A stretch of 64,000 bases of DNA from Viola odorata (GCA_963691705.1 OY829539.1:40185656-40249655), one strand, 5' to 3'; counted from the first letter of the stretch, positions 22,270 through 34,123 are shown. Notes: generated from the letters alone by a model not told the origin. Numbers and translations: made by a program.

Positions 22270-23110
22270 AAATTTACAGTGTTATGAATGATAATCTTAA
22301 AGTTGACAACCATATGTAAAGTAAAGGTACATGAGTAAAATACAACTCAACACTAATAAATAAAATAAATTACAGATTGTGATAAGAGGTTCAATCCTCA
22401 GGAAAAGTGTAATTTGAAAACTTTTGTTTTGACCAACAAACAATTAAAATAAACAGGGGTTGTTTTTGAGTTTCCAACAGAATTAAAGTGAAATAATTGA
22501 AAATAATGTATATTCAAATGGAACAAGTTCAGAATTGGTTTTGATAAATAACAGAGAAAAAGACTCCTAGCAAAGACAATGACAAGGTTATGATTCAAGT
22601 ACTATTGATCATTAATTCATAAATGATCGTTTCTGATTCATGAAGCAACTATAACAACTAGGTATACTTAGGTTCCCTCCTTTCTTCCTATAACAAGTTA
22701 CTTAAAGGTACACTTATTAAACAATCCTAATCATCTAGCAACCTTAAGGTACACTTATAAGATTTAACTAAATAATTGATACAACTAGGGAAAGGCTAAC
22801 TCTAGACCAAGACTAAAGTTCACTTATAGCTTTTAGACCTAATTGCTCATTCACCCTAGTCTCAAAGAGTCTTGAACTGAGATGCTTGTCCTTCGGGCTT
22901 TATAATCCATAACCTTTAGAACCTACGTTAACTATTTGAATTGAAATATAAGGTAATCAGTCTTAAACACAACATGAATAATATTGGCATTAAATCAATG
23001 AATGAAGAAACATAAATGCAAAAACTAGGAAGAGTGTTTAGATCTCATAATGGTATTGAATCATAAACCTTTATGGACTTCACTAGGAATTAAAGGTTTA
23101 GTGACCGGTT
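22270..23110 (-). repeat. Divergent Athila-like LTR fragment (candidate)
   Basis: The stretch has the same sequence organisation as the LTR-like copies that follow: a gttcaatcctcagg word after a lead-in, then alternating ggtacactta words separated by cctcc-rich segments. Similarity is by pattern rather than by long identity, so the call is tentative. Confidence 0.35.
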
Positions 23111-23124
23111 GTCGAAGCCGTCAA

Positions 23125-23257
23125 AAATAATAATAAAACCTATCGCCTAATGCACAAAGTAAATTGTGTATAGTGGTAACAGAGTTGAACTAAGGGACTA
23201 GGGTGAGACACTTACTTCAGCGTATGGTTGGGAATGTCAAACCAAAGGAGTAACCAA

Positions 23258-23290
<33 letters not shown>

Positions 23291-24907
23291 GAGAGAGTGT
23301 TTGATTAACTACTAAATAAACAGAATAAAGTAGAGTAAATAAAAGTATGAAATCAATGAGGGAAAGATTCATAGTAAAGATCTATCTCCAGTTGCATTGC
23401 GGTTAGTCGGTTATTGGTGCAAGGGTATTCTATTCCTAGTTTATAGGTGTGTTATGGGGTCCAGGTACGTTTAGGTCCCCTGCTTTTCTTCGTAAGAGAA
23501 GCTACCCCAAGGTACGTTTATGGAGTAACCTTGACAATCCACCGTCCTCCAAAGTATGTTTATGAAGACAATACTCAAATGCCCATGAAGAGGAGGAAAG
23601 ACACCTAGGGCGAGACACTCAGTACGTTCGAGACACTACCCTAATTGGGTATTTACTATAGTCAGATTGGACCAACGCCCTGATGACTCTGATCTAGTTG
23701 CCTACTCTACTAAGTAACCTCACAATAGTTATTATTACGAAGATGGCGGTAATTACCTAGGTTCAATTATTGGTTGGCCGGACTTCTAATCGTTCCTAAA
23801 TAAATTGACAAGCATATAATAAATAAGCAAATACAAACATAGGAATTTATTAAACTCAATTCGACCTCACAACTAACCTATGCAACCTTCGATGACCTTT
23901 ACTAAGAAAAAGGGATTTAGCTACTCATGCTAGAAAATAAATAAGCAAAATAATAAAAGATAGATTGCATAAAAGAAGAAGGGAAAAAAGTGTTGCACAA
24001 CTGCAACTTAATACCGGCCGGAGCTAAATAATAATAAAACCTATCATCTAATGCACAAAGTAAATTATGTATAGTGGTAATAGGGTCGAACTCAGGGACT
24101 AGGGCGAGACGCTTACTTCAGCATATGACTGGGAATATCAAATCGAATGAGTAACCAAAGGGGGGGTTTTGAGAGAGTGTTTGATTAACTACTAAATAAA
24201 CAGAATAAAGCAGAGTAAGTAAAAGTATGAAATCAATGAGGGAAAGATTCCTAGTAAAGATCTATCTCCAGTTGCATTACGATTAGTCGGTCATTGGTGC
24301 AAGGGTATTCTATTCCTAGTTTATAGGTGTGCTATGGGGTCCAGGTACGTTTAGGTCCCCTGTTTTCCTTCATAAGAGAAGCTACCCTAAGGTACGTTTA
24401 TGAAGTTACCTTGACAATCCGCCATCCTCCAAGGTACGTTTATGGAGACAATACTCAGATGCCCATGAAGAGGAGGAAAGACACACCTAGGGCGAGACAC
24501 TGAGTACGTTCGAGGCACTACCCTAATTGGCTATTTACTCTAGTCAGATTGGACCAATGACCCGATGACTCTGATCTAGTTGCCTACTCTACTAAGTAAT
24601 CTCACATTAGTTATTCTTATGAAGATGACGGTAATTAACTAGGTTCAATTATTGGTTGGCCGGACTTCTTATCGTTCCTAAATAAATTGACAAGCATATA
24701 ATAAATAAGCAAATACAAACATAGGAATTTATTAAACTCATTTCGACCTTACAACGAACCTATGCAACCTTCGATGACCTTTACTAAGTAAAAAGGATTT
24801 AAATACTCATGCTAGAAAATAAATAAGCAAAATAATAAAAGATAGATTGCATAAAAGAAGAAGGGAAGAAAACGTTGCACAACTGCAGCTTAATGCCGGC
24901 TGGAGCT
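23125..24907 (-). repeat. Two tandem Athila-like LTR fragments
   Basis: Copies at 23125-24025 and 24026-24907 share most of their sequence (for example ggaaagattc-tagtaaagat, ggggtccaggtacgtttagg, attggttggccggacttcta) and end with the same ccggagct/ctggagct word. Their organisation matches the LTR of E2 (55276-56852): lead-in with gggtcgaactcaggga, a G run, then ggtccc-ctgctt and ccatcctcc-rich blocks. The orientation would be minus. No internal region separates them, so they look like LTR pieces left by unequal recombination. Confidence 0.6.
23258..23288. repeat. 31-bp G homopolymer
   Basis: An uninterrupted run of 31 G. The equivalent position has 7 G in the neighbouring copy (24160-24166) and 11 G in the LTR of E2 (55436-55446). 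Such runs can form G-quadruplexes and are also prone to sequencing error. Confidence 0.9.
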
Positions 24908-25248
24908 AAAGCTCCTGGATTATTATAAAGGTGGAAAAAGTTTGAGTCGCTTCCCAATGGAGGAGGTGAGGAAGAAGAGAGGAGCACTACAAAAAAATAG
25001 CTTATTTTATACGAAAAATTCCGTCAAAAAAATGGGAAATTCCATCGGTAATCAGTGATTTTGACTGAATTCCGTCAGAAACATTTCATCACAATTCAGT
25101 CCGTAGAACTAGTAGGAAAAACCTTGCGACGGAATTGCTACGAAGACACCGTTGAAAAGAACATTCATCGGAAAAAATTGGATTTCTAGAACACGTTTCA
25201 TGGAGTAACTCTGTAGAAAATTTGAGATTTTTTCTACCAAAACTTCTA

Positions 25249-25610
25249 TCGCAAAACGTTCCTACTGAAAATCCGTCAAAAATGTCAACATATTTGAAGG
25301 TATGGCGACAATAATTTCAAGCTATCCCGATAATATGTTCAATCTATTGCGGCCATAATTCTTCGTAGCTATATGTTTCCGACCGAGGGTCCGTCGAAAC
25401 TATCAAGATATTTTGAAGCTCTGGTGACAATAATTTCAAGCTATCTCAATAGTAATTTTAATCTATTGCAGCCACAAATCTTTGTTGCTATATGTTTTCG
25501 ACCGAGACACCGACGAAAATATCAAGGTAATTTGAAGCTATCGCGGGTAAAATGTGCATCTATAGCGGCAAACGCGTTTCATCGCAAAATCTTATCGACC
25601 GAAATTTGGT
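25249..25610. repeat. About 119-bp subterminal tandem repeats of the CACTA relic
   Basis: Three diverged copies start near 25249, 25368 and 25487. Shared words are gctatatgttttcgaccgag, gacaataatttcaagctatc and ttaatctattgcagccac. Arrays of this kind near CACTA ends are the usual binding region for the element's own DNA-binding protein; that role is inferred. Confidence 0.7.
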
Positions 25611-26195
25611 TGAAAAATGTCCGGTGGAAATGTTTCCGGTAGTAAATGTTTCCGACCGAATTTTGGTCAAAACTTTCTCTGGCTGGAAAATATTTATGAT
25701 CAAGTTTCGGTCGAAATTATTTTAGTTTCCGATGGAAAAATATTTTGTTGCAAAAAGTTTGCCGACCGACTATCGATTGAAAAGGTTTCCTGAAAATATT
25801 TTTCCAGTGGGATATGTTTTCGACCGAGCATCGGTCGAAAATGTTTTAATTTCCGATGGACTGATTTTCCATCGGAATTTTCTAATTTTTATTTTTTTAA
25901 TATTATCCAACATTTAGTAAAGAATTTTTATTTAATTTGATTAATTAATATTTACTAATAATAAATTATTTGAGGAGTAATTAAACTAAATGACTTTACA
26001 AGCATATAATGTAATTCTCTTAAATAAAATTAAAAAATTATTTTACGAACAATTTCACATGTACATATGAAGACTTAATAACAATTAGAACTTTCGATCG
26101 AAAGTAAATAAGTACGTACATTACAATAATTTGGTACAAGGAACAAAATAAGATTTAAAGCCATTACATCAACTTTCTAATTAAAAGAAGAAAAA

Positions 26196-26290
26196 CCACT
26201 TATCCATTCTTCATCAACTCGGCTTGCAATTCCTACAGCTTCCTACCGCACTCCTCATTAGTTTGTTTCTGCTTATGTATGAAAACATCA
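26196..26290 (-). pseudogene. Short coiled-coil-like coding scrap in the CACTA relic
   Basis: One minus-strand frame reads KQKQTNEECGRKL, a stop, then ELQAELMKNG and a stop. The Glu/Gln/Leu pattern suits the C-terminal tail of a transposon protein. It is too short to assign. Confidence 0.3.
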
Positions 26291-26589
26291 AATATTAGCT
26301 TTCAAATAAAAAGGAACTTCGGTTGAAAGTAAATTATTATTATTCCCAAAACTGATCCTATCGTAGGGACTAATCTATAAATGCTAAATGTTTTAGGACT
26401 AAACTTCACCATCTCTATAACTCTAGGGACTAATCTGTAATTAATTTCCTACAATTTTTTCCTGAATTTCCAGAATCATTTCCTACATCATCGACCTACA
26501 ACAACACCTAAATTTACAACTTATTTAGTTTCACACACATATTTCGCATGAATTCCTACTATATGTATACTAGTCATCAATTTCACAAC

Positions 26590-26945
26590 AAGAACACAAC
26601 CCATATATAAGAGAAAAATTAAGATCTTCATTACTTACCTCACAAGAGAGAGGTCGTTGTCGTTGGCCGGAGATGAGAAAGAGAGATCGCTGGAGACGAG
26701 AGCTAGAGAGGTGAGACAGAGAGAGATAAATAAAAATAAATTCATAAGCAATTTTTCAATTTGACACCAAGAGCGTACAACCCATATAAGAGAAGAATTA
26801 GGTAGGATATCTCAATTACTTACCTCATAAGAGATCGAGGTCGTTGTCATCGGCCGATGATGAGAAAGAGAGAAGGGTGGAGATGAGAGCTAGAGAGGAG
26901 AGATAGAGAGGTAAGAAAAAATGGGTTGCGTAGTGGCCTTGTGAG
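26590..26945. repeat. 179-bp tandem duplication carrying an exon-like block
   Basis: Copies at 26590-26768 and 26769-26945 share caacccatat-taagagaa, ggtcgttgtc, gatgagaaagagaga and gagagctagagagg. Read on the minus strand each copy ends in a good splice-donor wording (GAG followed by GTAAGTAAT) after a CT-rich leader-like stretch. This looks like a duplicated promoter and first exon of the transposon transcript. Confidence 0.6.
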
Positions 26946-27781
26946 CTTAAATAACCTAAACTTTTTTGACGAAACTTGTTACCGATATTCCGTAGAAAAG
27001 GTTTTGGGGGGGGAAATTTGATTTTCACAAAATTTTTGCTCGCTGTCCTAGCGGCAAGCCCCAATTTTGGCTGACCATTCTGACGAAACATCAGTCGAAA
27101 AGTTTATCGGAAACTTTTTGGGTGGGAAATTTTATTTTAGCCAAATTTTGGCTCTCTACACTAGCGGGAAGTTCCAATTTTGACTCAAAATTCCAACTGA
27201 AATACGGTCAAAAAATCTGTCAAAAATATTTGGAGGACAAGATTTCACATAAAAATTACTTCCTCGATATCGAAGATTAACCACCCCGCATATTCAGCGA
27301 GCATATTTGAGATTATCATACCCAAAGACAGTGCTGATTGGTATCCAATTTATTTGCATACCAATCACCACTGCATGAGGGTAAGACCTCAAATACACAT
27401 GTCAAATATACTCGGTGGTCAAACTATAATAGCGAAGAAATAACAGATGTCCATTTTAGGGGACTCAGATGCATATAAAGGCCTCTTTTGTGCCTTTCCT
27501 AGCTGATGTGGTATTTTTGACATAATTTCTGACGACAATTCGGTCAAAAATGCAGTCGAAAATGTTTGAACAGTTGCGATGGAATTCCGTCGGAACTTAA
27601 TTGGGGGGCAAAATTGAACATATTTTACAATTGTATCTTGAATATCGAACAATGACCGTATTTTTTCCGTGATTTCCGACGGAAATTACGCTGGAAATGT
27701 AAATACCACATAAAAATTATATTATCGTATCAATCACGCTGCATATTTGACAAACATACCCGATGTCATCTTCTATACATT

Positions 27782-27822
27782 ATGCATGCCAAATCACCCT
27801 TCCTTGGTGATTTGGCATGCAT
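27782..27822. repeat. Perfect 17-bp hairpin in the CACTA relic
   Basis: The arm atgcatgccaaatcacc (27782-27798) is followed by a 7-base loop (cttcctt) and its exact reverse complement (27806-27822). The arm word atgccaaatcaccca recurs as direct copies at about 27826-27840 and 27857-27871. Confidence 0.9.
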
Positions 27823-28446
27823 CATATGCCAAATCACCCAACCAACATGGATATTATGCCAAATCACCCATGCACAATGTATAGAGGATGTTAGTGAATA
27901 TGTGTGCCGAATATGTGGAGTGATCAATATTAAATATCAAGAATATAATTTTTATTCATTGGAATTAGATTGGATGTATATAAAGGCTAGTGTGGCATTT
28001 TCGTGGGCGATGTGGTATTTTTTTCCGTGATTTTTCATAGATGTTTCAGTCAAAAAACTCGTCGAAAATTGTCAAAAAGTCTATCGGGATTTTTGACCGA
28101 ATATCCGTCAGGAATGTAATCAGAAAGTTGTCCAAAATTCCAGAGTGGAACGACGTCATTTTGATTACGCAATCAACATCGTTTTGTACATTTTGAAAAA
28201 ACATTATTGTTATATATAGTAACAGATGTTATCAAATACAGTAATATGTTGACCTTGGATACGTTTGTATGATATATATGAGGTGATTGACAGAGACATC
28301 AAGGATATAAATGAATAGTGTGATAAGGTAAAATGAACACTCTTGCACTTGCTTTATTTACAGTAAATAATTAATTTAAATGCTAGAATATGAAAACTAA
28401 TTAATTAACAATACTAAAAAGGTTAAAAAACAATTAATTTACATTA

Positions 28447-28596
28447 TCACGATCCAAAATCGTCCTCTGTATCCTACCCATCATCATCATCGTCGTCGTT
28501 AGGAGGCCTAGGTAGATCGTGGACCCGTTGTTACCTGTCAAACTCTTCCCGCATCATCACCATTTGCTGAGCTATCTAGGCAACCATATCTTGGAC
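28447..28596 (-). pseudogene. CACTA transposase C-terminal end
   Basis: A single minus-strand frame reads VQDMVA, stop, IAQQMVMMREEFDR, stop, QRVHDLPRPPNDDDDDDG, stop, DTEDDFGS, then a terminal stop at 28447-28449. The Met/Gln helix followed by an acidic Asp run is the usual tail of plant En/Spm-family transposases. Three internal stops (TAG or TAA) show decay. The catalytic part would lie to the right but is cut off by the E1 LTR. Confidence 0.6.
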
Positions 28597-28605
28597 CCGT
28601 CGTTT

Positions 28606-30224
28606 TGATGTTACTTATTGTTTTTTTTCCTTCTGTAAAACTATGCCATTTTGATCGAATGTCTTCACCTAGTCGGTTCGGTTTTTAAAACACTGTTTGA
28701 TTGAGCTTAATTATAGTGGTTTTTACCACCTGTTCTCTTGCTATTCCGAACGGTATGCTATTGATTTCTTTGAGAAACATTCAATTATTTTAGGGAACAA
28801 AATTTGAAAGGAGAAGAGCAGAAAGAAAGACTCGCGCATGATTTTTGGGCCCTTTTGGAGTAGCTGACTTCCTGGTCCAATATTCTGGACCAAGACGATG
28901 AGTCTCTCTCTTGGGCAAGACACTCTTGCTTGACCAATCCCTCACCTGGTGAACAATACTTTCAGAGCAGATAGCGATTGAGGCGCTGACAGAAGATATC
29001 CCTGCCTCGACGATCTAGAGCGTTAATCACGGGCTGATTTGGACGTATCCCCACTGATATGATCTTATTTCTTTCGTGAGGAGGAGAGCATTTAAAATAC
29101 AATTTTATCTTAATTAGGATTTCCCTTAATTTCCACAATCAGTTACTTTCTTAGGAAAATAAATACCCTCTTTAGGGTTGAGAGTAAGGCATCGAGGATT
29201 TATCACGGTGGCCACTCCTAGCTAAAACTCTTCTCCAGGATTTATCTTAGATTTCATATACTCTTGCTTCTTCGGAAACGAAGGATTTTTTATTATCTCA
29301 ATAAATTATTATTTGCTTATAGTTATGAGTATGCGTAGCTAATCCTTATCTTCTTAATAGAGGCATTTTGTGGCATGAGCTTGAATATGCATGAGACCTA
29401 ATTGTTCTTATCAATCTCCATATCTGTATTTAATTGATTCGGCACTTATTCTTAACGCGTTTCTGTTTGGTATTAGAATTGATCACTCTAGGATTGAACA
29501 AATCTCGCAGCCGTCATTCTTCTTGGTTGTGGATTATCAACCAAGAAGATCGAAGTAGACTCCTACGTGTTACTAGGTGTATACAGGAAACGGTAGGGGG
29601 AAAGGTTAATCAGATCAAGTCCCGACTGACAACCGAGGATACTAGTCTATAGTTTTCTGCCCCTAAGCCATTGAGGATGAGCGCACCGCAGAGGTGTAAT
29701 CGACTCAAGCCCACTGCCAACTCGGTAAACCCTTTAACCAGTAAGGTGCTGATTGGTAAGGCATCATATCTAAGCATACCTGAGGTGGTGTTGATATAGG
29801 AGGGAAGCAGGGGTCATCAGCGTACCTTGATCCTATAGAAACTCTGTGAATTGGAGATGAATATCCTTGTGTCGATGATCGCATCTCATGTCTCATTGCT
29901 CGCCAACCTCTACTAGGAAGCTACTCTCGTATTTGATCTCAATCTCTGAATCCGCTTTCTTGACTAAGATCAATATTCTTGGCCAAGACAATTTTACTAT
30001 TTTAATTAGTTTTTGTTGTGATACAAAACTCCACTTTTCACCTAAGTGTCATCACTGGCATTTGCAAGCACACACAATAATTGTACCTTAGTAGCAAGTT
30101 ACAACTCTTATTATTGTACCTTAACTCTCCGTGGTTCGATCCTCTTACTGCTATCTACAAACTGTTTATTCTTAGTAGTAAGTTGTAACTCTTATTTATT
30201 TTCGACGGGTTCGACGTCCCATCA
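28606..30224 (+). repeat. 5' LTR of E1
   Basis: The right boundary is firm: the LTR ends catca at 30224, five bases before the primer site. The left boundary is proposed at tgatgtta (28606) because tgat and atca form the expected inverted ends, the length (1.6 kb) suits Athila, and the CACTA transposase match stops just before it. No second LTR is available to test it. Confidence 0.6.
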
Positions 30225-30229
30225 AATTT

Positions 30230-30247
30230 TGGCGCCGTTGCTGGGGA
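30230..30247 (+). promoter_or_regulatory. Primer-binding site of E1 (tRNA-Asp type)
   Basis: TGGCGCCGTTGCTGGGGA is complementary, with one change, to the 3' end of plant tRNA-Asp, the usual primer of Athila elements. It follows the LTR end after five bases. The same site in E2 (55253-55270) is the exact expected form. Confidence 0.85.
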
Positions 30248-30292
30248 GTTAACACATACTGATTATATGTGTTTTCTTGTTCTATGGGCACT

Positions 30293-31455
30293 CTAATGAG
30301 AACCCATATGTTCATTTGAAGACTTTCCATTTTGAATGTGATACGCTTAAGCCCCGAGAAGTCCCCATTGAGAGGGAAAAATTGAAATCCTTCCAATGGT
30401 CACTAGAAGATTTAGTGAGGAATTAGTTCTATAGCCTACCTCACAATACCATCAGTACTTGGGACCAAATGTCAGCAACTTTCTTGAACAAGTACTGGAA
30501 TGCTACCAAAGCCGGAGTAGCCAGAAAGAATCTTATTTCCATCTAACAAAAAGGAACCGAAAGTTTCGAGGAATACCACCATAGATTCAAGGATTTGTAG
30601 GACATTTGTCCCACGCATGGTGTGGCCGATCAAGCCCTCATTCAATACTTCTATGATGGGATGTGCCAGAATGATAAAGAGAGAGTAGATGCTGCCGCTG
30701 GAGGAGCATTGCTAGATGTCACGCCCACTCAAGCCTGACAATTACTTCAAACTATGGCAGAGAATAGCCATAACTATGGCTCTTCTGAGCGCTCTAACCT
30801 TACTACCTCTGTTAATTCAATTGCTTTGGAACAACAAATTGCTAGTATCGCTAATTTTGTTAAAAATCTCTCTACAAGAATTCCTAGCCAAGGCAGCAAC
30901 CCCCTCTACTAGCGTTTGCGGACTGTGCTGCCAAACAAGTCATCACACTGACCAATGTTTCATGCTTCAAACAACCTCGGCAGAAGATCTCACAGCTCAC
31001 GTAAATGCCACCTATGGTTTCAATCTAAATCAACAAAGCAAGTACCCACCAAACAACAATCCTTACTCCAACACCTATAATCATGAATGGAGGACTCATC
31101 CAAATTTTAGTTGGACTCAAAATCAACCTCAAACTAGTACTACATCCCCTTCTTTCCAACCCCATCAACAACAACCACCGTTCAACCTCAAAAACTTTAC
31201 TCCTAGACCACACCAAAACCAAAACAACCGAAATCCCCAAATAACCACACCTCCACAGCCATTGCAAATTGCTGGCCCTACACACGATGATGAGATAGAC
31301 AAAACTTTTGCTCAACACGGTGTTGTACTTGCTGAAATTCAGAAACAATTGAGGTTACTACTGGAGGATAAACAAAAGCAAGGAAAATTGCCATCCAACA
31401 TGGTAGACAACCCCAAGTATAATGTGAGTGTGATTAGTCTGAGGAGTGGTATATA
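30293..31455 (+). pseudogene. Gag of E1, interrupted by stops
   Basis: The frame reads NPYVHLKTFHFECDT and KLKSFQWSLEDLVRN, then passes several in-frame stops through TWDQMSATFLNKYW and FEEYHHRFKDL. After a frame change near 30900 a zinc knuckle follows: CGLCCQTSHHTDQC (CX2CX4HX4C). A long Asn/Gln/Pro-rich tail ends near 31455. The layout is that of an Athila gag, which coats element RNA. The open part is 30716-31456, but its first 60 codons are in a wrong frame. Confidence 0.75.
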
Positions 31456-31477
31456 ACTACTCGAAAGAGAAGAAATA

Positions 31478-32949
31478 GTGGCTCTTGAACAGGAGAAAAA
31501 GAAGAAGCCGAGGCACAAGAACTGGGAAGAGGTGATGGAGTTTGAAAGGCAATACAAGTACAAACCCATAAAACAAATTGAGGAAGAGGAAGCTGAAGAA
31601 ATGGAAGAGGCAGAAAAGAGAATCGTAATAGAGGATAAACCTCTCTTGACCAAAGAAGATACCGAGAGAGAGCAATTGGCCAAGAGAGTCGATAAGAAAA
31701 TAAAAAAGGGGAAAGAAGCTGCCAAACAGAAGGAAGATGATGCACCCCTACCATTTCCACCTGCACCTTCAAGGGAAAAAAAGGAAAAAGAAGAAAAGGA
31801 ATTTATGGAAATTTTAAAAAAGTGGCAATTAATATTCCAATGCTTGAATTGATTGCTAAAATTCCTAGTTATGCTAAATTTCTTAAAAGTTTATGTTCTG
31901 ACAAAAAGAAACTTGCAGGTCTTGAACAGGATAACTTAGCAAAAAATTTCTCCTCTGTGATCCAATCCAGACTCCCAGAGAAATGCACTGACCAAGGCAC
32001 GTTTGACATCCCTTGCAAGATAAGAGACAAGAAGATTGAAAAAGCATTGTGTGACTTGGGAGCTGGGATCAACGTGCTTTCATTTGCTGAGTGTGAAAGA
32101 CTTAACATCGGAACCATGAAGGATACCAAAGTAGTAATCCAGCTCGCAGACAGATCCATCATTTACCCAAAGGGAGTTGTCGAGGACAATCTAGTCCAAG
32201 TCAATGATTTTATATATCCTGTTGATTTTTATGTCGTTGATATGAATATGATTTTTTCCACTAACAACACTGATGTCCTCTTAAGTAGACCTTTCCTAAG
32301 GACTGCGAGAGCATTGATTGATATTTTTCATGGATGTTTAATCCTTGAATATTGTGGACAGACTATTAAGTTCAATATATATGATGCAGGGAAGAAGCTG
32401 AGCAAGATCAGTAGCTTGAATCTCATTAATATCTATGAACCACTTGCTAATGAGATTTACGATTTATGTGAAAATAACCCATTGAATTTTGATCTTAAAA
32501 GGAAGATGAAGGAGGAGAAACAAGAGCTAACAGAAGCGCCAACCAACGCAAAGGAGGTTGCAAAAGAGTTTGATGTTTTAAATCCTTTAACTGAAAATGA
32601 ATTAAATTCTGACCAAGCCTTATTTTTTTTGCACAAGGTACCCAAAGAAACCAGAAAAGTGGATCTTGACCAAAAAAGGAAAGTCTACATCGCAAAACGC
32701 CGTTGGCCAAGAACAATCCTCTTAGACACGTGTCCCTTAGAGAGTATAAAGACCCGAAAAAATGAAGAACAACTTCCTCATTTTACCAAACCCTTGCCTT
32801 ATTCAAACACAACCGCCCATTCCCTCCTCAGAAAACCGTTCTATTCCAACATCCGAACAACTGCCACAACTATTATGCTAAGAGCAAAAGCCTCAATCGT
32901 TGCCGAATACCGAACCAAATACGGAATACCCACATCACCAACAAACTAA
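31478..32949 (+). pseudogene. Gag tail and aspartic protease of E1, no polymerase downstream
   Basis: A charged linker (31478-31852, Glu/Lys-rich) shifts frame near 31822 into a 375-codon ORF. That ORF holds AKFLKSLCSDKKKL, the protease active site CDLGAGINVLS (DLGA in place of DTGA, as in Athila), QLADRSIIYPKGVVEDN and TDVLLSRPFLRTARALID. After INIYEPLANEIYDLCENN it does not continue into reverse transcriptase but ends in unrecognised basic sequence (RRWPRTILLDTCP onward) at 32949. The protease core is intact over about 150 codons. The missing polymerase points to a deletion derivative that would depend on other elements. Confidence 0.75.
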
Positions 32950-33000
32950 ACAAACCTCTCAGGATCTAGACCACCGAGAAATCCACTACCTCAACTCAAA

Positions 33001-34123
33001 ATGACTTCGAATTCGACACCACCCGATCCACAGTTAACCACCAGTTCACAAAGGCGTGAAGCAGAGAACTTCGCGGCTGTTGTCCTTACCCCTCCCGATA
33101 TTACAGTTGATTCCACCCCAGGGGCACCTCCCTCGATGGAAAATTCACCAAAGAAAGCTCCGACACCAAGCTCTGACATTGACTCCGATGAGGTTCCTCT
33201 AAGCCAGCTATAAAAAAGAAAACTAGAGACCCCACCGTCTGACCAAGTTAAGGAATGGTAGAGGAAAATGAAGATGGATACCCAAGCTCCACTAGCAGCT
33301 CAAACACCACCTGTCATGACCAAGGACCTTAACACACCTGCCCCAACCAAGATAGCACCAAGGAGAGCCCCTGCGACTACAACCGCTTCTGCTATTGTGC
33401 CAGGGCAACAATACAAATAGGTAGCCCACAAAACCTACAAACTTAGAGAAGACGTTGAAGCTTCCTCCCTTGTAATGGAACATCGCAAGGGCAAAGAACC
33501 CATGACTCACACTAGAATCAAGAGACGAGCTTGAAGGTGGATGTCCCAAAAACATCTCAAACCTAGAAAATCTAGTCAATGGTACAAAATTCACCCTTCA
33601 ATCCCCTAATTTTGGTGGCTGGTTGAGCTTTGATTCCCATGATGTCCAGTAGAGATTGGAAAATTGGGTGAAAAATGGTGAGATTCTCCCCTACATTATT
33701 TTTTATTATGAATTGCTTTACAACCTAGGTGTATCTGCTATGCTTAAGAAGCTAGTTAATGATATGGGGTGGGGACCAGTATTTTTTGTGATCAATGTCG
33801 TGCATACTGAGTTATGTTTGGAATTCTACACAACACTTTGGGTAGATCTTGTTGCTTTAGATTGCAAGGTCAGAGAACACCCTGATGTTTTCAAGAAAGA
33901 TGTGATCAATTTTAGACTGTGTGGACACTGGTAACATTTGAGTTTGCATGAATTTGATGTCCTGTTAGGTTTTTCCACTGATGACAAGGAACTTCCCCTT
34001 TGGTACCCCTCAACACACTATGAAATTCCCAAGGATTGGGATATCAATGAAGCTTTTAAATACCTTACTGGAAATCAGGAAGCTCACTTTACCAAAGCTT
34101 CCAAGGCACATGAACTTCGTGAT
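33001..34123 (+). pseudogene. Env-like third ORF of E1, truncated
   Basis: An ATG at 33001 opens MTSNSTPPDPQLTTSS and runs to DEVPLSQL before a stop; the same frame continues after it, with several more stops, as a Pro/Thr-rich region to about 33540. From 33656 the conserved part follows (VNDMGWGPVFFVINVVH, HEFDVLLGFSTDDKELPLWY, a frame-preserving stop at 33934, EAFKYLTGN) and stops at the E2 junction. The PLSQ motif and downstream block match the E0 third ORF in style. Function of this ORF in plants is unknown. Confidence 0.65.

Larger units (their letters stand above)
24985..28605 (-). mobile_element. CACTA (En/Spm-type) transposon relic
   Basis: The terminus CACTACAAAAAAATAG starts at 24985 after a possible 3-bp target repeat (gag). 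Next to it are dense subterminal words related to ccgtcgaaa and gaccgaa in both orientations, as in CACTA elements. The C-terminus of a CACTA transposase lies on the minus strand at 28596-28447. The opposite terminus is not present: the LTR of E1 begins at about 28606. Tandem repeats, a duplicated exon-like block and a perfect hairpin lie inside. The element is inactive. Confidence 0.75.
28606..34123 (+). mobile_element. Athila-type element E1 lacking RT/IN and its 3' end
   Basis: The order is 5' LTR (28606-30224), primer site (30230-30247), gag (about 30293-31455), gag tail and protease (31478-32949), then an env-like ORF (33001-34123). Reverse transcriptase, RNase H and integrase are absent between protease and env-like ORF. 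The element ends abruptly at about 34123 where E2 begins in opposite orientation, so there is no 3' LTR. Gag carries several stops. Confidence 0.8.
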
